Below, in pieces: positions 12,801 through 22,405 of a DNA stretch of 64,000 nt. This stretch comes from Imbricaverruca yamaguchii (Eukaryota; Arthropoda; Thecostraca; Neoverrucidae). Under the pieces are notes generated by a model, which ran no database searches, was not told the origin of the DNA, and saw nothing but the letters and a program-made list of their open reading frames with translations. Where the stretch lies: the NCBI GenBank assembly GCA_034440575.1, contig JAOTOL010001099.1, forward strand, positions 124,001-188,000, written 5' to 3'. Numbering within the stretch: the stretch's first letter is position 1; every line of letters begins with the position of its first letter. Made by a program: the position numbers and the translations under genes.

Positions 12801-15800
12801 TCCAGACGCCAGCCAGCCAGCGCCAATACTGCCGCAAACAGACATACGTGCAAAGTGCATATTGAGCCGCATACGGGCATTATGGTCGCAGAATTCAATC
12901 CCGACACCTATCCTGCACCCCGGGTTCAGACACGCAACACTTCCCAAAATCCAGCAAGAGAATGTTAGGATTGGAATCTAATGGAAACCATACATGTTGG
13001 CACGAGGCCCCGCCAGAAGTAATACTCCGTTTTTTTTCCCACCGAAAGCTGCGGAATCGAAACCAAGGCGACTAATTCATTGACAGGGGCTCTGTGAGAA
13101 TCATTATCCCAGCTGGCATTCAACCCCACTGTAAACCACTTGTAAACTCTTACTGTCCTCACGTGCAGATGAAGAAAAAGGTTACGTTACAACACGCAGT
13201 GATTCGATAGAAGATATACCTTTGTACTACACTTGTTACATATTCGATGCATATATATATAGATGTTAGCTTGTTACAAGAACCAAGAAACAGGGCGCAT
13301 GTACGCTGATGGATTCCTAGGTATTCAGATAAAGGATATACTACAGTTCTTAGATATCCGACATGTATACTTATTTCCAAGGAATTTAAGGAACTAGGAG
13401 AGAAACCGAATATATGCGGATGAATTCCTCGGTATATAAGGAAAGGGCCTCCTAAATTTGGTAGATATTTCATACACACGTGTTTACTTGTGTCGAATAA
13501 CTTTCCAGAAACTGGTGTATATCTAATGAAATTATCTATATCAAGGTAAAGGGTGTAGTTTGTCGACACATATGTCCAGGTTCAACTATTTCATGTTTCA
13601 TTGTGAAATTCTGAACCATACAATGCCTGGCCTATTTCACGACAAACTGTGGAGGACGAGGCGACCAGTATGTTATACTTGGTGGAAAATATGCAGGAGA
13701 TTATCTAGTAAGCATATTGTTTTGTGCAATTATAATTACTCTCAGAATAATACACTACGTTCAATAGTCTCTAACACTGTTCTAGGGGTGACCTAACAAT
13801 GGAATCTTTGGATGCATGTAAGTCAATGGGCTTATTTGAAATCCGAATTGCAGCAGCAGAGATGTCCGTGAACCCGTCATGATTCATCACGTCTGCTTCA
13901 CTTCGTGCTTTTTCAAATCGCACTTACGTCGTCTGAGACTACGACTTGTTTCGAGCTTCTGGATGGCGTCATGACTCCCTTCATAAGGTAGTCATGACGC
14001 GTACATAAACAGTACATTGGTGAGATACAGCATTCCAACTTGCGAAAGGTGCGGTTGGTCGAGAAAGTGGATTATATGACGACCATTACAGTAGTGAACT
14101 GCGCCTCACATTTCCGGCATGCACCCGGCATGCACCCGGCATGAAGACCTCCGCCGGTATGAACAGGTGCCTCACACAGCTCAGCACCACACATCAGTCG
14201 ACATCGACGGCACCAGGCCGGGGGCACACAGAACACTACTGACCCAGCTCAGCACCACACATCACCGGGCATCGGCGTCATCAGGCTGAGGGACCACACA
14301 GAACACTACTGACACATCACAGCACCACACATAAGCGGGCATCGGCGTCATCAGGCTGAGGGACCACACAGAACACTACTGACACATCACAGCACCACAC
14401 ATAAGCGGGCATCGGCGTCATCAGGCTGAGGGACCACACAGACCACTACTGTCACATCACAGCACCACACATAAGCGGACATCGGCGGCACTAGGCCGGG
14501 GACCAAACAGAACACCACCGTCACTGAACACCACCACACATAAGCAGGCATCGACGGCACTAGTCTGAGGCGGCCTCACGGAACACCACTCACAGCCGGC
14601 TTCGAGGTAATGAAGAGTTTGAAGCTGGTGTTGCAGCTGAGTACCGGGTGGTCGGCGATGCGGTTCATGAAGCGATGCAGCAGTGCAGTGCGCGAGCGGA
14701 TGAAGTCGCGCTGGTATCGGTCCAGCTGTCCCAGCAGGCTGTGTTTCTCCGGCAGCGGCTGCCAGACGCACGCACAGCGGCCGCGTGCTACCACCATGGC
14801 CAGACCGACCGACGCTTGCACAGTATACCGACCAACAAGTACCGGGCACACTGACCAACACACATGCGACAAGCTCGCTTGGGCTCGGACTTAACAAAGC
14901 AAGTTGTTGTGCCCTGAGTTCCGCCTCGTCAGTCCATGAGCCTCTCCCTTTGGTTCTGAAACCTCCAAAGGCTCAGGCTTTGAGTTCAATATCGGGCGAG
15001 GGCTGACTGGCTTCGAAGCTGCCAAACAGAAATAATTAAAACCAGTCGATGCATACATATAGAAATAGTAGTAAAAAGGAGTTCCAAAGACAGGAACATC
15101 AGTTGTACTCGATTTACCCCTGTTCAGCACTCCTTCAAACAGCCATCTTTTTTTGTTCTTCGATATTTGGCTATTCTAGGTGAGCAAATTCAGGAGGAGA
15201 TTAACGTTCTTTCAGACGGATTTATACAGTGAATCCCCCATATAGACCAGGCAGTCTAAGATATCCAATATGAAATCTGCACACCTTCCCTCTTATGATA
15301 CTTTGGTCTTTTGAGTGCATTGTCAAAACCATTACTACATCCTCCTCAAAATCTGGGACTCTCAGCCATGATTTTTTTAGAATGTAGTACATTGACTGAC
15401 ACCGTGGCTTCAACTTCCGCAGTCCGTCGCCACCCACCGGTATCACGGTACAGTCGGCAGTCCGTCGCCACCCACCGGTACCACGGTGCAGTCGGCAGTC
15501 CGTCGCCACCCACCGGTACCACGGTACAGTCGGTAGTCCGTCGCCACCCACCGGTACTACGGCACAGTCGGTAGTCTGTCGCCACCCACCGGTACCATGG
15601 CACAGTCGGCAGTCCGTCGCCACCCACCGGTACTACGGCACAGTCGGTAGTCCGTCGCCACCCACCGGTACTACGGCACAGTCGGTAGTCCGTCGCCACC
15701 CACCGGTACCACGGCACAGTCGGTAGTCCGTCGCCACCCACCGGTACCACGGTACAGTCGGCAGTCCGTCGCCACCCACCGGTACCACGGCACAGTCGGT

Positions 15801-18580
15801 AGTCCGTCGCCACCCACCGGTACCACGGTACAGTCGGCAGTCCGTCGCCACCCACCGGTACCACGGCACAGTCGGCAGTCCGTCGCCACCCACCGGTACC
15901 ACGGTACAGTCGGCAGTCCGTCGCCACCCACCGGTACCACGGTACAGTCCGCAGTCCGTCGCCACCCACCGGTACTACGGCACAGTCGGTAGTCCGTCGC
16001 CACCCACCGGTACCACGGTACAGTCGGCAGTCCGTCGCCACCCACCGGTACCACGGTACAGTCGGCAGTCCGTCGCCACCCACCGGTACCACGGCACAGT
16101 CGGTAGTCCGTCGCCACCCACCGGTACCACGGCACAGTCGGTAGTCCGTCGCCACCCACGGGTACTACGGTACAGTCGGCAGTCCGTCGCCACCCACCGG
16201 TACTACGGCACAGTCGGTAGTCCGTCGCCACCCACCGGTACCACGGTACAGTCGGCAGTCCGTCGCCACCCACCGGTACTACGGCACAGTCGGTAGTCCG
16301 TCGCCACCCACCGGTACCACGGTACAGTCGGCAGTCCGTCGCCACCCACCGGTACGATGTGTGTCGGGTAGGCTTCAGTGAGCCTCACCCGCAGCCACAT
16401 GAACTCATTGTAGCGTCGCCGCACGCAGTACTCGCTGTCGTCGAACTCGGCGCGCGCCGTCTGGCGGCCAGCACAGACCGCAGTTGGCGGAAGGGAATCG
16501 TCCGCGCCGACACGGCACGGTAGCGCAGTAAGTGGACCAATAGCAAGGTCAATAGTACGTGTTTGTGTATGGGGTGGGGACGGGAAAGTGAAACTCTAAA
16601 CAACGTGTTACACTTGCAGGTACACAATGAATACATCTGAGGTAGGCGAATAAGAGCCAGATGACCGAAGTTATACTACGGTAGGAGAACAAGCGAAGTT
16701 TACAATCAATGAACGGCATATGCTTAACGACCGAAGTAACATGTATTTCTGGCCAGTTCGAACCCAAAACCGCATTATCTAGCATGGTTCCCAAATCTAA
16801 ATGATTCCAACAGCTGGTTGGGAGCAAACCAGCAAGCCACGGAAGAATAACTGTCACCATATGCACCACAGCAGCCTCTAGACCCAATATTGAGCGGCAA
16901 TGACCTGTCAAAAGCGTTCACATTCTAGAGGGTGTGTACGTTTCAGGCACGCACGCAGGCACGCGCACACATACGCACACACAGGTGAACGACTATTATT
17001 ACACTGCTATACTGCCTTTGAAAACACCATTTTCGCACAGCCTGACACAGGACGCATTCTGGAAGCAAACAACTCAGCTCAGACTGCACTGCATGTCCCA
17101 TATAGTGTGGGCAGAACGTTACAGCGGTCTAGCGACTCACAAGAATGCGCCACAACTCATACGACAGCACCGCTGCCCGCGAGTACCTTGGTGGAAATGC
17201 GAAACGTGATGTAAGTCTCCATGCTCGTGACGTGTTTCTGCGGGTCATCGACCTTAATCTGCAGGTCACGCGTGTCGGTCGGATCCAGGTCATCCCAGGA
17301 CACACTCGCCACCGACGGAGTTGCGATCTGAAACGACGTCAGATCGCGGTTAGTGCCACGAACGTTCAGTTAATAACGGGACACGGAGCCAATATGGTGT
17401 CGAGTAGACAGATGAACAGACAATGGCCCCCAATTACAATGCCAATGCTCAATAATTCCAAACCGAGCTGAAATCCAAAATGCGCTAACGGATACGGGTA
17501 AGCCATCTAGCGTGACAACTGAGCAAAACAGCCGTGAGCGAGGGCGAGACAACAGCAAGCCTACTGCTGTGAATATCAGAGGGCATATCAGCGATCCCAC
17601 CCCCCACTACCGCCACGAGGGCGGACCCCGAGCAGGTCTACTGTCGTGTGTATTAGCGAGGATATCAGCGATCCAACCCCGCACTACCGTCACGAAGGCG
17701 GACCCTGAGCATGTCTACTGTCGTGCATATTAGCGAGGATATCAGCGACCCCACCCCATACCGTCAAGCTTTGTAATAGTTAAAAATCCTGTTTTGTGCC
17801 ATGGCGTAATTTTTGCTTTCTTCGATCTATTCCAAAAACTTTTCCTGTTCCGAGCTTGACACTGATATTTCTTCTGAACAACACACAATTTGATCTTAAA
17901 GAAGACATTCAGTAGCGGAACTTTCTGCGTTCAGTTGTACTTTTGCTAGGCAGAATCTAGCCGGTACATAAACCAAAACAAGTTGCTTCAAAGTATTGCA
18001 TGGTTGCCAAGATCTAGTGTTAATTGTTCAAAAAAATCCAGGAAACAGCAAATTCAATCTAACGGGCCACCGCAGGATTCCGGTAGAAAGTGCAGATAAT
18101 AGCAATGTAACTGACAATTCAGTAGCATTGCTTCAATTCACCACAATAATGTGTCAGTACAACATCGCTGTGAACCATGGTTATCAATGCTGCGCCATCA
18201 TAACTAGAGTCAACACTGATTTGCATGGTACTTGTAACACAAAACAAACATTTACATTTAAAGACTGCCTGTAGGTATTACATCGTGGCACATATCGTAA
18301 GCTCCCGCGCTCCTCCCACATAATTCCAATGTATGTAGGTATTTGCAATCACGCATTTATAGCAGAGCTTGGGGATCCAGAGGAATGGGCTTCAAAGTTC
18401 CACTCCTGTTGTATGCTGCATAAGAATGGTACATGAAACAGGTTATTGTCTCCAGCCAAATGTAACAGCATAACTTACATATGGTGCATTGTTGACATCT
18501 TCAATCATTGATGACTCATCTGCCAAGTTCAGGACTGATGGTTTCACAGCATCCTCTTGGGTGACATCCAAAGTTGCCAT
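2315..18580 (-). CDS. SNX7: Sorting nexin, SNX7/SNX30 type (PX-BAR), complete, 9 coding exons
   Basis: Nine exons (18479-18580, 17187-17327, 16350-16460, 14594-14758, 12166-12358, 10829-11135, 9247-9325, 4129-4263, 2315-2398) join with consistent phases into 1317 nt: 438 codons plus a stop. SNX7 and SNX30 are about the same length. The PX domain (about residues 55-172) has RRYNEF (96-101), PPLPEK (118-123, across an exon junction) and RIADHP; this fold binds endosomal phosphatidylinositol-3-phosphate. The BAR region (about 200-430) has [12 protein letters not shown] and ADMERWEK, and the C-terminal end starts CLASWES. Family members act on endosomes in sorting and autophagy, usually as SNX4 partners. 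Introns carry minisatellites, SINEs and a whole transposon. SNX7 versus SNX30 cannot be settled because invertebrates commonly have one pro-orthologue. The start in exon 1 is the least certain part. Confidence 0.9.
2690..2880 (+). mobile_element. tRNA-derived SINE, family A
   Basis: The head has a tRNA-like A box (GGTAGCTCAGTTCGTAGAGC) and B box (GGTTCGAATC) about 30 bp apart, with no foldable acceptor stem. The body contains CCGCGACCAATCGGCGTGAGA. Copies sharing this body lie at 35440-35612 and 60465-60626. Lies just upstream of the last SNX exon, in intron 8. Confidence 0.75.
2881..3767. other. Intronic DNA, nothing recognised
   Basis: Part of SNX intron 8. No coding signature, RNA gene or recognisable mobile element was seen apart from a short duplicated GCTTATAAATGTGC at 2920-2970. 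Confidence 0.5.
3768..3887 (+). repeat. 120 bp pure purine tract: poly-G, poly-A, (GA)n
   Basis: A run of G, then about 30 A with rare G, then about 37 GA repeats, with no pyrimidine on this strand. It lies in SNX intron 8. Confidence 0.95.
4129..4263 (-). CDS. SNX7: SNX7/30 exon 8
   Basis: The acceptor ATATTGCAG precedes TCGCTAAAC and the donor is CAAGAG then GTCGGT. It encodes 45 residues starting [14 protein letters not shown], with [10 protein letters not shown] and ending NYFQE. This aligns with KVECANNALKADWERWK and HYYEQ of human SNX7, the last long helix of the BAR domain. Phase 0 at both ends. Confidence 0.9.
4748..5205 (+). repeat. Left terminal inverted repeat of the transposon
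   Basis: Aligns by eye with the reverse complement of 8555-9008. Shared strings include AAAACTTGCGTTTGGTTCTA, GGCCGGGAAGCCGCCGCGCC and TTTTCACTTC. Similarity fades after GGGGCGGATCTAAGACAGGG. Confidence 0.9.
5711..7854 (-). CDS. Putative transposase, uncharacterised RNase H-like family, two exons
   Basis: Exon A (6581 to about 7854) and exon B (5711-6323) are separated by a 257 bp intron (donor ATGGG then GTATGT, acceptor TTTTCGCAG) and join in phase to give about 600 residues. Visible in order: [20 protein letters not shown]; a Cys-rich cluster ([14 protein letters not shown]); FLQDQRG; a charged linker; [36 protein letters not shown]; and, in exon [18 protein letters not shown] and [10 protein letters not shown] recall this order from uncharacterised proteins scattered through invertebrate genomes. 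The Asp-Gly, Cys/His and Arg-Trp motifs resemble an RNase H-like, hAT-type catalytic core; that is inference. No stop or frameshift is seen. The start is unresolved: the frame is open to 7854 without ATG before the Met near 7596, so a 5' exon is probable. Confidence 0.72.
8555..9008 (-). repeat. Right terminal inverted repeat of the transposon
   Basis: Inverted partner of 4748-5205, ending CACCCTAATG followed by TA. The few hundred bases between the gene and this repeat (7860-8554) show nothing recognisable. Confidence 0.9.
9247..9325 (-). CDS. SNX7: SNX7/30 exon 7
   Basis: The acceptor GGATGTTCAG precedes TCGTGTCAC and the donor is CTGGAG then GTGGGT. It encodes 26 residues beginning [17 protein letters not shown] and ending KVELE, a heptad-rich BAR helix comparable to TPEQREARIKVLEEQ of SNX4. 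The first base completes a Ser codon, which requires exon 6 to end after two codon bases. The acceptor is reproduced in the adjoining 73 bp repeat. Confidence 0.8.
9321..9620 (-). repeat. 73 bp minisatellite on the acceptor of SNX exon 7
   Basis: Four units with starts at 9321, 9394, 9467 and 9540 (period 73). In gene orientation each unit contains GGATGTTCAG followed by TCGTG, i.e. the acceptor plus the first five exon bases. Units alternate between two variants (CAGGTCAGGCCGG and CAGCTCACGCTGG). Confidence 0.92.
9815..9888 (-). mobile_element. Degenerate tRNA-like SINE head
   Basis: On the minus strand GCGCAGTAGCTCAGTCAGGA resembles an A box and GGGGTCAAATCCC a B box, spaced as in a tRNA. 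No intact cloverleaf is seen. The SINE body may continue down to about 9640. From 9889 to 10339 nothing is recognised. Confidence 0.55.
10340..10840 (-). repeat. 20 bp minisatellite carrying a splice donor
   Basis: About 25 units of roughly 20 bp. In gene orientation the unit reads GCTCAGGTGACACGGGGTGC, so each contains CAG followed by GTGACA. The first unit touches SNX exon 6. Confidence 0.95.
10829..11135 (-). CDS. SNX7: SNX7/30 exon 6 (BAR core)
   Basis: The acceptor CTCTCGGCAG precedes AGATGACTGCC. It encodes [31 protein letters not shown] and [10 protein letters not shown], matching the EYGPIHILWSASEEDL and HEYVLYSE regions of SNX7. Two donors are possible. CAG then GTGCGAG (exon end 10849) gives phase 0 and does not fit exon 7. 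CTCAG then GTGACA (exon end 10829), inside the first 20 bp repeat unit, gives phase 2 and does fit, so it is preferred. The exon is very GC-rich. Confidence 0.85.
11136..11340 (-). repeat. 31-33 bp minisatellite on the acceptor of SNX exon 6
   Basis: About six degenerate units. In gene orientation they contain AGAGATGACGGGATCTCA, compared with the exon edge GCAG then AGATGACTGCC, so the unit carries the exon's first seven bases next to a decayed AG. Confidence 0.75.
11341..11699. other. Intronic DNA, nothing recognised
   Basis: Part of SNX intron 5. No repeat unit, RNA gene or coding signal was recognised. Confidence 0.4.
11700..12150. repeat. ~22 bp minisatellite interrupted by a SINE tail
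   Basis: Degenerate units of GATCAGTG, TCGTGACAAGTGCG and variants, next to the donor end of SNX exon 5 but starting about 25 bp away. At 11955-12022 a piece containing GGGCTTTAGGGCGCATCAAC is inserted; related pieces occur near 31460, 41950, 43730 and 62985. Confidence 0.75.
12166..12358 (-). CDS. SNX7: SNX7/30 exon 5
   Basis: The acceptor TTCACTAG precedes GAGTTCGCG and the donor is AAAACTG then GTAGTC. It encodes [20 protein letters not shown], then [15 protein letters not shown] and ending ARIHKDKT, the linker and first BAR helix (compare GLLSRMGQTV and QKINLIDKISQRIYKE in SNX7). Phase 0 in, phase 1 out, agreeing with exon 6. Confidence 0.9.
12359..14160. other. Intronic DNA, nothing recognised
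   Basis: Part of SNX intron 4. Short open frames exist on both strands without domain signatures. Near 13970-14000 GTCATGAC occurs twice close together; no function is assigned. Confidence 0.5.
14183..14593 (-). repeat. 70 bp minisatellite on the donor of SNX exon 4
   Basis: About six units with starts at 14183, 14251, 14321, 14391, 14461 and about 14528. In gene orientation the intron begins GTGAGTGGTGTTCCGT and the repeat copies have GTGACGGTGGTGTTCTGT or close variants, so the array grows out of the donor sequence. Confidence 0.88.
14594..14758 (-). CDS. SNX7: SNX7/30 exon 4 (second half of the PX domain)
   Basis: The acceptor GTCTGGCAG precedes CCGCTGCCGGAG and the donor is CCGGCT then GTGAGT. 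It encodes [30 protein letters not shown] and [12 protein letters not shown]. Together with the last Pro of exon 3 this rebuilds the PPLPEK loop. The R-x-x-L-x-x-F and RI-x-x-HP pattern is diagnostic of PX domains. Phase 0 at both ends. Confidence 0.93.
15420..16353 (-). repeat. 38 bp minisatellite on the donor of SNX exon 3
   Basis: About 24 units of exactly 38 bp. In gene orientation each contains TACCGGTGGGTGGCGACGG; the real exon edge is ATCGTACCG then GTGGGTGGC. Because 38 is not a multiple of 3, all minus frames cycle through the same peptides, producing spurious frames of up to 269 codons. Confidence 0.97.
16350..16460 (-). CDS. SNX7: SNX7/30 exon 3 (PX lipid-binding motif)
   Basis: The acceptor TGGCCGCCAG precedes ACGGCGCGC and the donor is GTACCG then GTGGGT. 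It encodes 37 residues including [19 protein letters not shown] and [14 protein letters not shown] contains the Arg that contacts the 3-phosphate in PX domains. SNX7 has SEFDNHEYEVRRRYQDFLW at the same place. Phase 0 at both ends. Confidence 0.94.
16461..17186. other. Intronic DNA, nothing recognised
   Basis: Part of SNX intron 2. It includes a short CA-rich run at about 16945-16983. No coding or mobile-element signature was seen. Confidence 0.45.
17187..17327 (-). CDS. SNX7: SNX7/30 exon 2
   Basis: The acceptor TCGTTTCAG precedes ATCGCAACT and the donor is ACCAAG then GTACTC. It encodes 47 residues with [20 protein letters not shown] and TFRISTK. SNX7 has VDDPESHVTTIETFITYR at this position. 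Phase 0 at both ends. No minisatellite touches this exon. Confidence 0.93.
17588..17760. repeat. ~74 bp tandem repeat, about 2.3 units
   Basis: Units share ATATCAGCGATCC, ACTACCG and GTCTACTGTCGTG. Intronic (SNX intron 1) and not at a splice site. Confidence 0.8.
18479..18580 (-). CDS. SNX7: SNX7/30 exon 1 (first coding exon, probable start)
   Basis: ATG at 18580 opens [17 protein letters not shown], and the exon ends VNNAPY before the donor GTAAGT. It is in phase 0 with exon 2. The acidic, unstructured N-terminus is typical of SNX7/30, but its sequence is not conserved, so this exon rests on its strong donor and matching phase. The frame also continues upstream of the ATG for over 30 codons, so a 5' extension cannot be excluded. 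Confidence 0.62.
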
Positions 18581-19630
18581 ATTTGCGAAATAGAAGACTG
18601 GAATGCAAGGACATACAGTATGTGAGCAGCCTGTAGTGAACCTGATACATATGAACTTGCAATATTCCCTACCTTCACACAATTAGACATATACGAGTTG
18701 GAAGTTAACAAGAAAACTTAAATTAGACAATAAAATCGAATTGCCAGTTTCACTCAACGAATACTGTACAAAACTACACAAGGAATAGCAAAGGCCAGAT
18801 GGGACAAATTAATTAGCTAAATAGTGGCCCTTAATTTTCCTCAGGCTAAATGCCTTCAACAACTTTGACCATCACAGGTTTGCACACACTTCATTGGCAG
18901 CAGTCATAGGTTCAGGATGAAAAACACACCTTCCATCAAAGTACAGCCATTGTTTACATCATTGCAGTGATACAAATATATCGGAGCACATTTGTTTTGT
19001 AGGGCATCTCGTGTTGTTGCAAAAATGCTATTGGTGACAATATGCTCACATAGTAATTATCTTTGCACATTTATGGAATGCAGTGAACATTGTTTGGCAC
19101 CACTGGTCCAGTCACCCTTTTTAACACTCCATCAGAAGAAGGGTGGTGAATAAGGCAAAGGTTGTACTTAAAAATATGTGCATTGATAAGTGATCACTAT
19201 TGTGGCAGTCTGGCACCATGCTCCATGAAAACCATATATGAAAGCTATGAGCACAAGGAGAGATCAAAATAGATAATCAACTTGCAAATTAATCTAGTCT
19301 TGTAAGATACTCATACATTGAGAACATGCAAATTAAAATGTTGCACAAAGGTTTTAAAAAAACGCATTCATATTTCCCTGGCATGATATGATAGTGCATT
19401 TCACATTTGATGTTCACCACTTTTATTTGTGCACAAACCAAAGGGTGTGAAAACTAAATGACCAATTATTCTGCTTGGTTGATGTGGATGTACAATAGCT
19501 ACTAAAATTATGCAGATAGTCCAAAACTGTAATTCCCTGGTCATTCACATTCACTACACCAGCTGCAGCCTGCAGCAACTCCAAAGGTAAATAAATGGCT
19601 ACTTTCAATACTTGATGTCACATAAATACA
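18581..19630. other. Upstream region of the SNX gene; nothing recognised
   Basis: AT-rich DNA upstream of the probable start codon. It would hold the 5' UTR or promoter, but no TATA box, island or upstream exon can be picked out with confidence. Confidence 0.35.
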
Positions 19631-19632
19631 CC

Positions 19633-20455
19633 TTAACCCGCGCCGTCTTTCTGGTCAGTTCCTCACACCCTGTCTTGGGGAGTGGATAGTAACCCCCCAC
19701 TAAAATCCAAACTAAGCATCGCACGAAAACGAAAGAGATATCATCGGAAAGCGCTCGACGAGTAGGGTCCGGATCTACTCCAAAACATTTCCCCCCAAAA
19801 AGTGACGTCACTAGGGGGTGGGTGGACTAGATTTTCACTACTCTTCACAACTTTCATTATGATTTTGGCTCTGGGGAGTTCATTTTGAGGGATATTTGAG
19901 AAAAAAATCGAATCAGAAAAGGACGGCGAAATCGACCAGGGACATAAAATTATTTGGCCCTCCAAAATACAAATATTAATTTTGTGAAATTTCAAAATTT
20001 TGAGTTTTCAAGTTTTCTTTAATTTTCCTTTTATAATGGGTAGAGCAGACCGATAAACGTTGTTGGAAGTCAACTTGCCATAATACAAAAATGCTTACTT
20101 TAGCCAGAATCTTCGAATTGAACTGCAATAGGCAAATATGGAAAATTTATCTGTAGTCAAAAACGCAAAAATGAAAAATTCCACTCATACGTTTTATTGC
20201 ATCCCTAAAGATAAGGAAACGCTGAAAGTTCCATTAAAATTTATGCATCCGTTAAAGCGTGACAACTGGTTAAACTTTTTTTTAGGTGACCTCACTTGAC
20301 CTTGACTAACTCGTTGACCCTAGATGACCTGACTTCCAAGTTTTGAAAGAACATGCCAAATTGATTGATGTGGGAAAAGGTATGCCAAATTTTGGCGCGC
20401 TGCCGATGGATTAACATGCTGATGACCTGTCTTGTAAAAATCACAATTTGTGCTT
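19633..20455 (+). repeat. Dispersed ~0.8 kb repeat, copy 1
   Basis: Begins TTAACCCGCGCCGTCTTTC and includes GCGCTCGACGAGTAGGGTCC, AGTGACGTCAC, GGGTAGAGCAGACCGA and TGACCTTGACTAACTCGTTG. Aligns with 52785-53535 and with the reverse complement of 63185-64000. No coding capacity and no obvious inverted ends; the class is unknown. Confidence 0.85.
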
Positions 20456-21014
20456 GTCTAATTTCCTCATTCTTTCCATAGATTGGCTTACATGCTGAAT
20501 ATGATGTGAATATGCATCAACCTCAACCAACAGCTCCCTCTCACCTCTACAAGTCCATGTTCTTCTCTTGTGCTTGTTTTGAATCCATACCATAACAATT
20601 CATCATAATATGTTGCCATAACATCATCAACAGGGGCATATTCATTCGATTCCCAGCATGCTCCTTACTGTCGAGTTCTTTCTCCAACACACTTAGCAAG
20701 TAAGTAGCACACCCAGGTGCCTAATATACCTACCTAGCAGCCAATTGGTCCTGGAAGGCTAACAATGGTGAGTGTGAACTTTGCTATCTCTGGACACAAA
20801 TAATTGGTAGATATTTGATCAGATGCACAAACGTGTGGAAGGCCTTGAGAACAAGAAATTAATGGCCAAGCAAGAAGTCAAGGAAGGAACAGGACATTGC
20901 CTGGGGCACAATTGAGACCCAAAGTTGCAAGCTTTGGGTCAAGGAAGGCTGGACTGGAATGGACACCTGCACCACTTGTAACCTGGTTGGTAAATCCTAA
21001 TTGCCTGAGTAAAC

Positions 21015-21446
21015 ATGTCCAGAGGACAGAGGGGACGTGGACGAGGAGGTGGTGCCCGTGGTGCAGCTCGGTCATCCCAGAGTAGTAGTACTAACCCTAC
21101 TACTAATGATGGGAAAACCTATGCAAATGTGGTGACAGGTGGTAATGATTCAGCTAGCACAAAGTGCTCTACCTGCGATGTCACAGTTGCTCTGGATACC
21201 ATAGGATGTAACAGGTACAGCTGCTGGTTCCACCCTTCAACAATGTGCCTTGGTTTAGCTGAGGCAGTGGTCCAGGCAATTGGTGAACATGGAGGTGATG
21301 GCATTGTATTTATATGCACTGACTGCCAAGCTTCCAGTTCCTCAGGAGGGAATGGTGTAAGTCCTGGAGCATTTGGGCAGCTGCACCAGACTGTCAAAAC
21401 GTTGTGTAAGGCTATTGAGGCACTTACTGCTCATGTACGCCATTGA
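21015..21446 (+). pseudogene. LINE ORF1 with PHD-like zinc finger
   Basis: A 143-codon open frame. An Arg/Gly-rich start (RGQRGRGRGGGARG) is followed by SYANVV-like KTYANVVTGG and a Cys/His cluster: CSTC, GCNRYSCWFHPSTMC and CTDC. The spacing fits a PHD-type zinc finger as found in ORF1 proteins of some CR1/Jockey-type LINEs, where it probably serves RNP assembly. The frame ends soon after and resumes in another frame, so ORF1 is broken. Confidence 0.65.
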
Positions 21447-22225
21447 TATCTGGGCGTCTGGGGAGGAAACTCCGAATATCTCTAAACCCAGCCCTGAGAA
21501 GCTCAGAGTGGAAATTCGAGAGTAGTTGAGAGAGATTGAGGAGCATAAGAAAAGAAGGAATTCTATAATTATCCGTGGTTGTAGAACTAGATCCCTGTCC
21601 AAAGTTCAACAAAAAGTAATGGTAGCAGCACAGGAAATCATGGGTGCTGAGTTTGTCCTCACAGACATTGTGTGCATTATTCAGAAGGATATTTATAGGG
21701 CTAAGATAGCTGATGGTGATATATGATAACTGTTTCTTGAAAAGGCCAGAGAAATGGCAAAACATGAGGACTTAAAGTCCCTTTACATTCATAGGGACCT
21801 AACACACTCAACAACAAGAGTTCTACAGATGCAGGCATGCTAGGATGGGGGAGCAAAAACATATAAACCAACAAATAAGGCTCACTTGAATACTTTTTGG
21901 AAAGTCTTGTTCTTCTCCACTTAAAATATCCCTAGTGAATCTTAATTGTATACAAAACAAAATTATGTACACATCTACCTTTCTCCCAGATATAAAAATT
22001 GGCATACTGGCAGTTAACAAAACTTGGTTGTTGCCATCAGTTCCTAGCTTGTTTGTATGAGATAGTGAGAACTGATACAACTGGTCCTACTCCCAAGCAT
22101 GGTGTTTATCTTTATGTGAAACATGGCATTAAGTTTAAATCAATCAAGGTCTTCACTTCCAATGTTCATGTTATTTTTCTGAAGGATTTCCACCTGTACA
22201 TAGTGTGTGTTTACCACCCTCCCTC

Positions 22226-22405
22226 TGGGCGGGGATGGCCGAGTGGTTAAGGTGTCGGGATATGGGTACCAAAGGTCCCGGGTTCGACTCTAGCGCAACT
22301 CAGGACAATTCCCAATCCCGCGGCCCACCGGCGAAACAGTGTGGGCGGCGCCATTAGCCGTGAATGTGCATACAGTGTGTCGTGAACCAACCAATAAACA
22401 AACAA
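22226..22405 (+). mobile_element. tRNA-derived SINE, family B, with 13 bp target duplication
   Basis: The head has GATGGCCGAGTGGTTAAGG (a type-II, Ser/Leu-like A box) and GGTTCGACTC (B box); the tail ends CAATAAACAAACAAA. It is flanked by the direct repeat ACCACCCTCCCTC at 22213-22225 and 22406-22418. It interrupts the endonuclease of the LINE at 21015-23520 and is therefore younger. Confidence 0.92.

Noticed and set aside
15346..16424. Minus-strand open frames of up to 269 codons (GGWRRT repeats)
   Set aside because: They are translations of the 38 bp intronic minisatellite; all three frames are open because the unit lacks stops.
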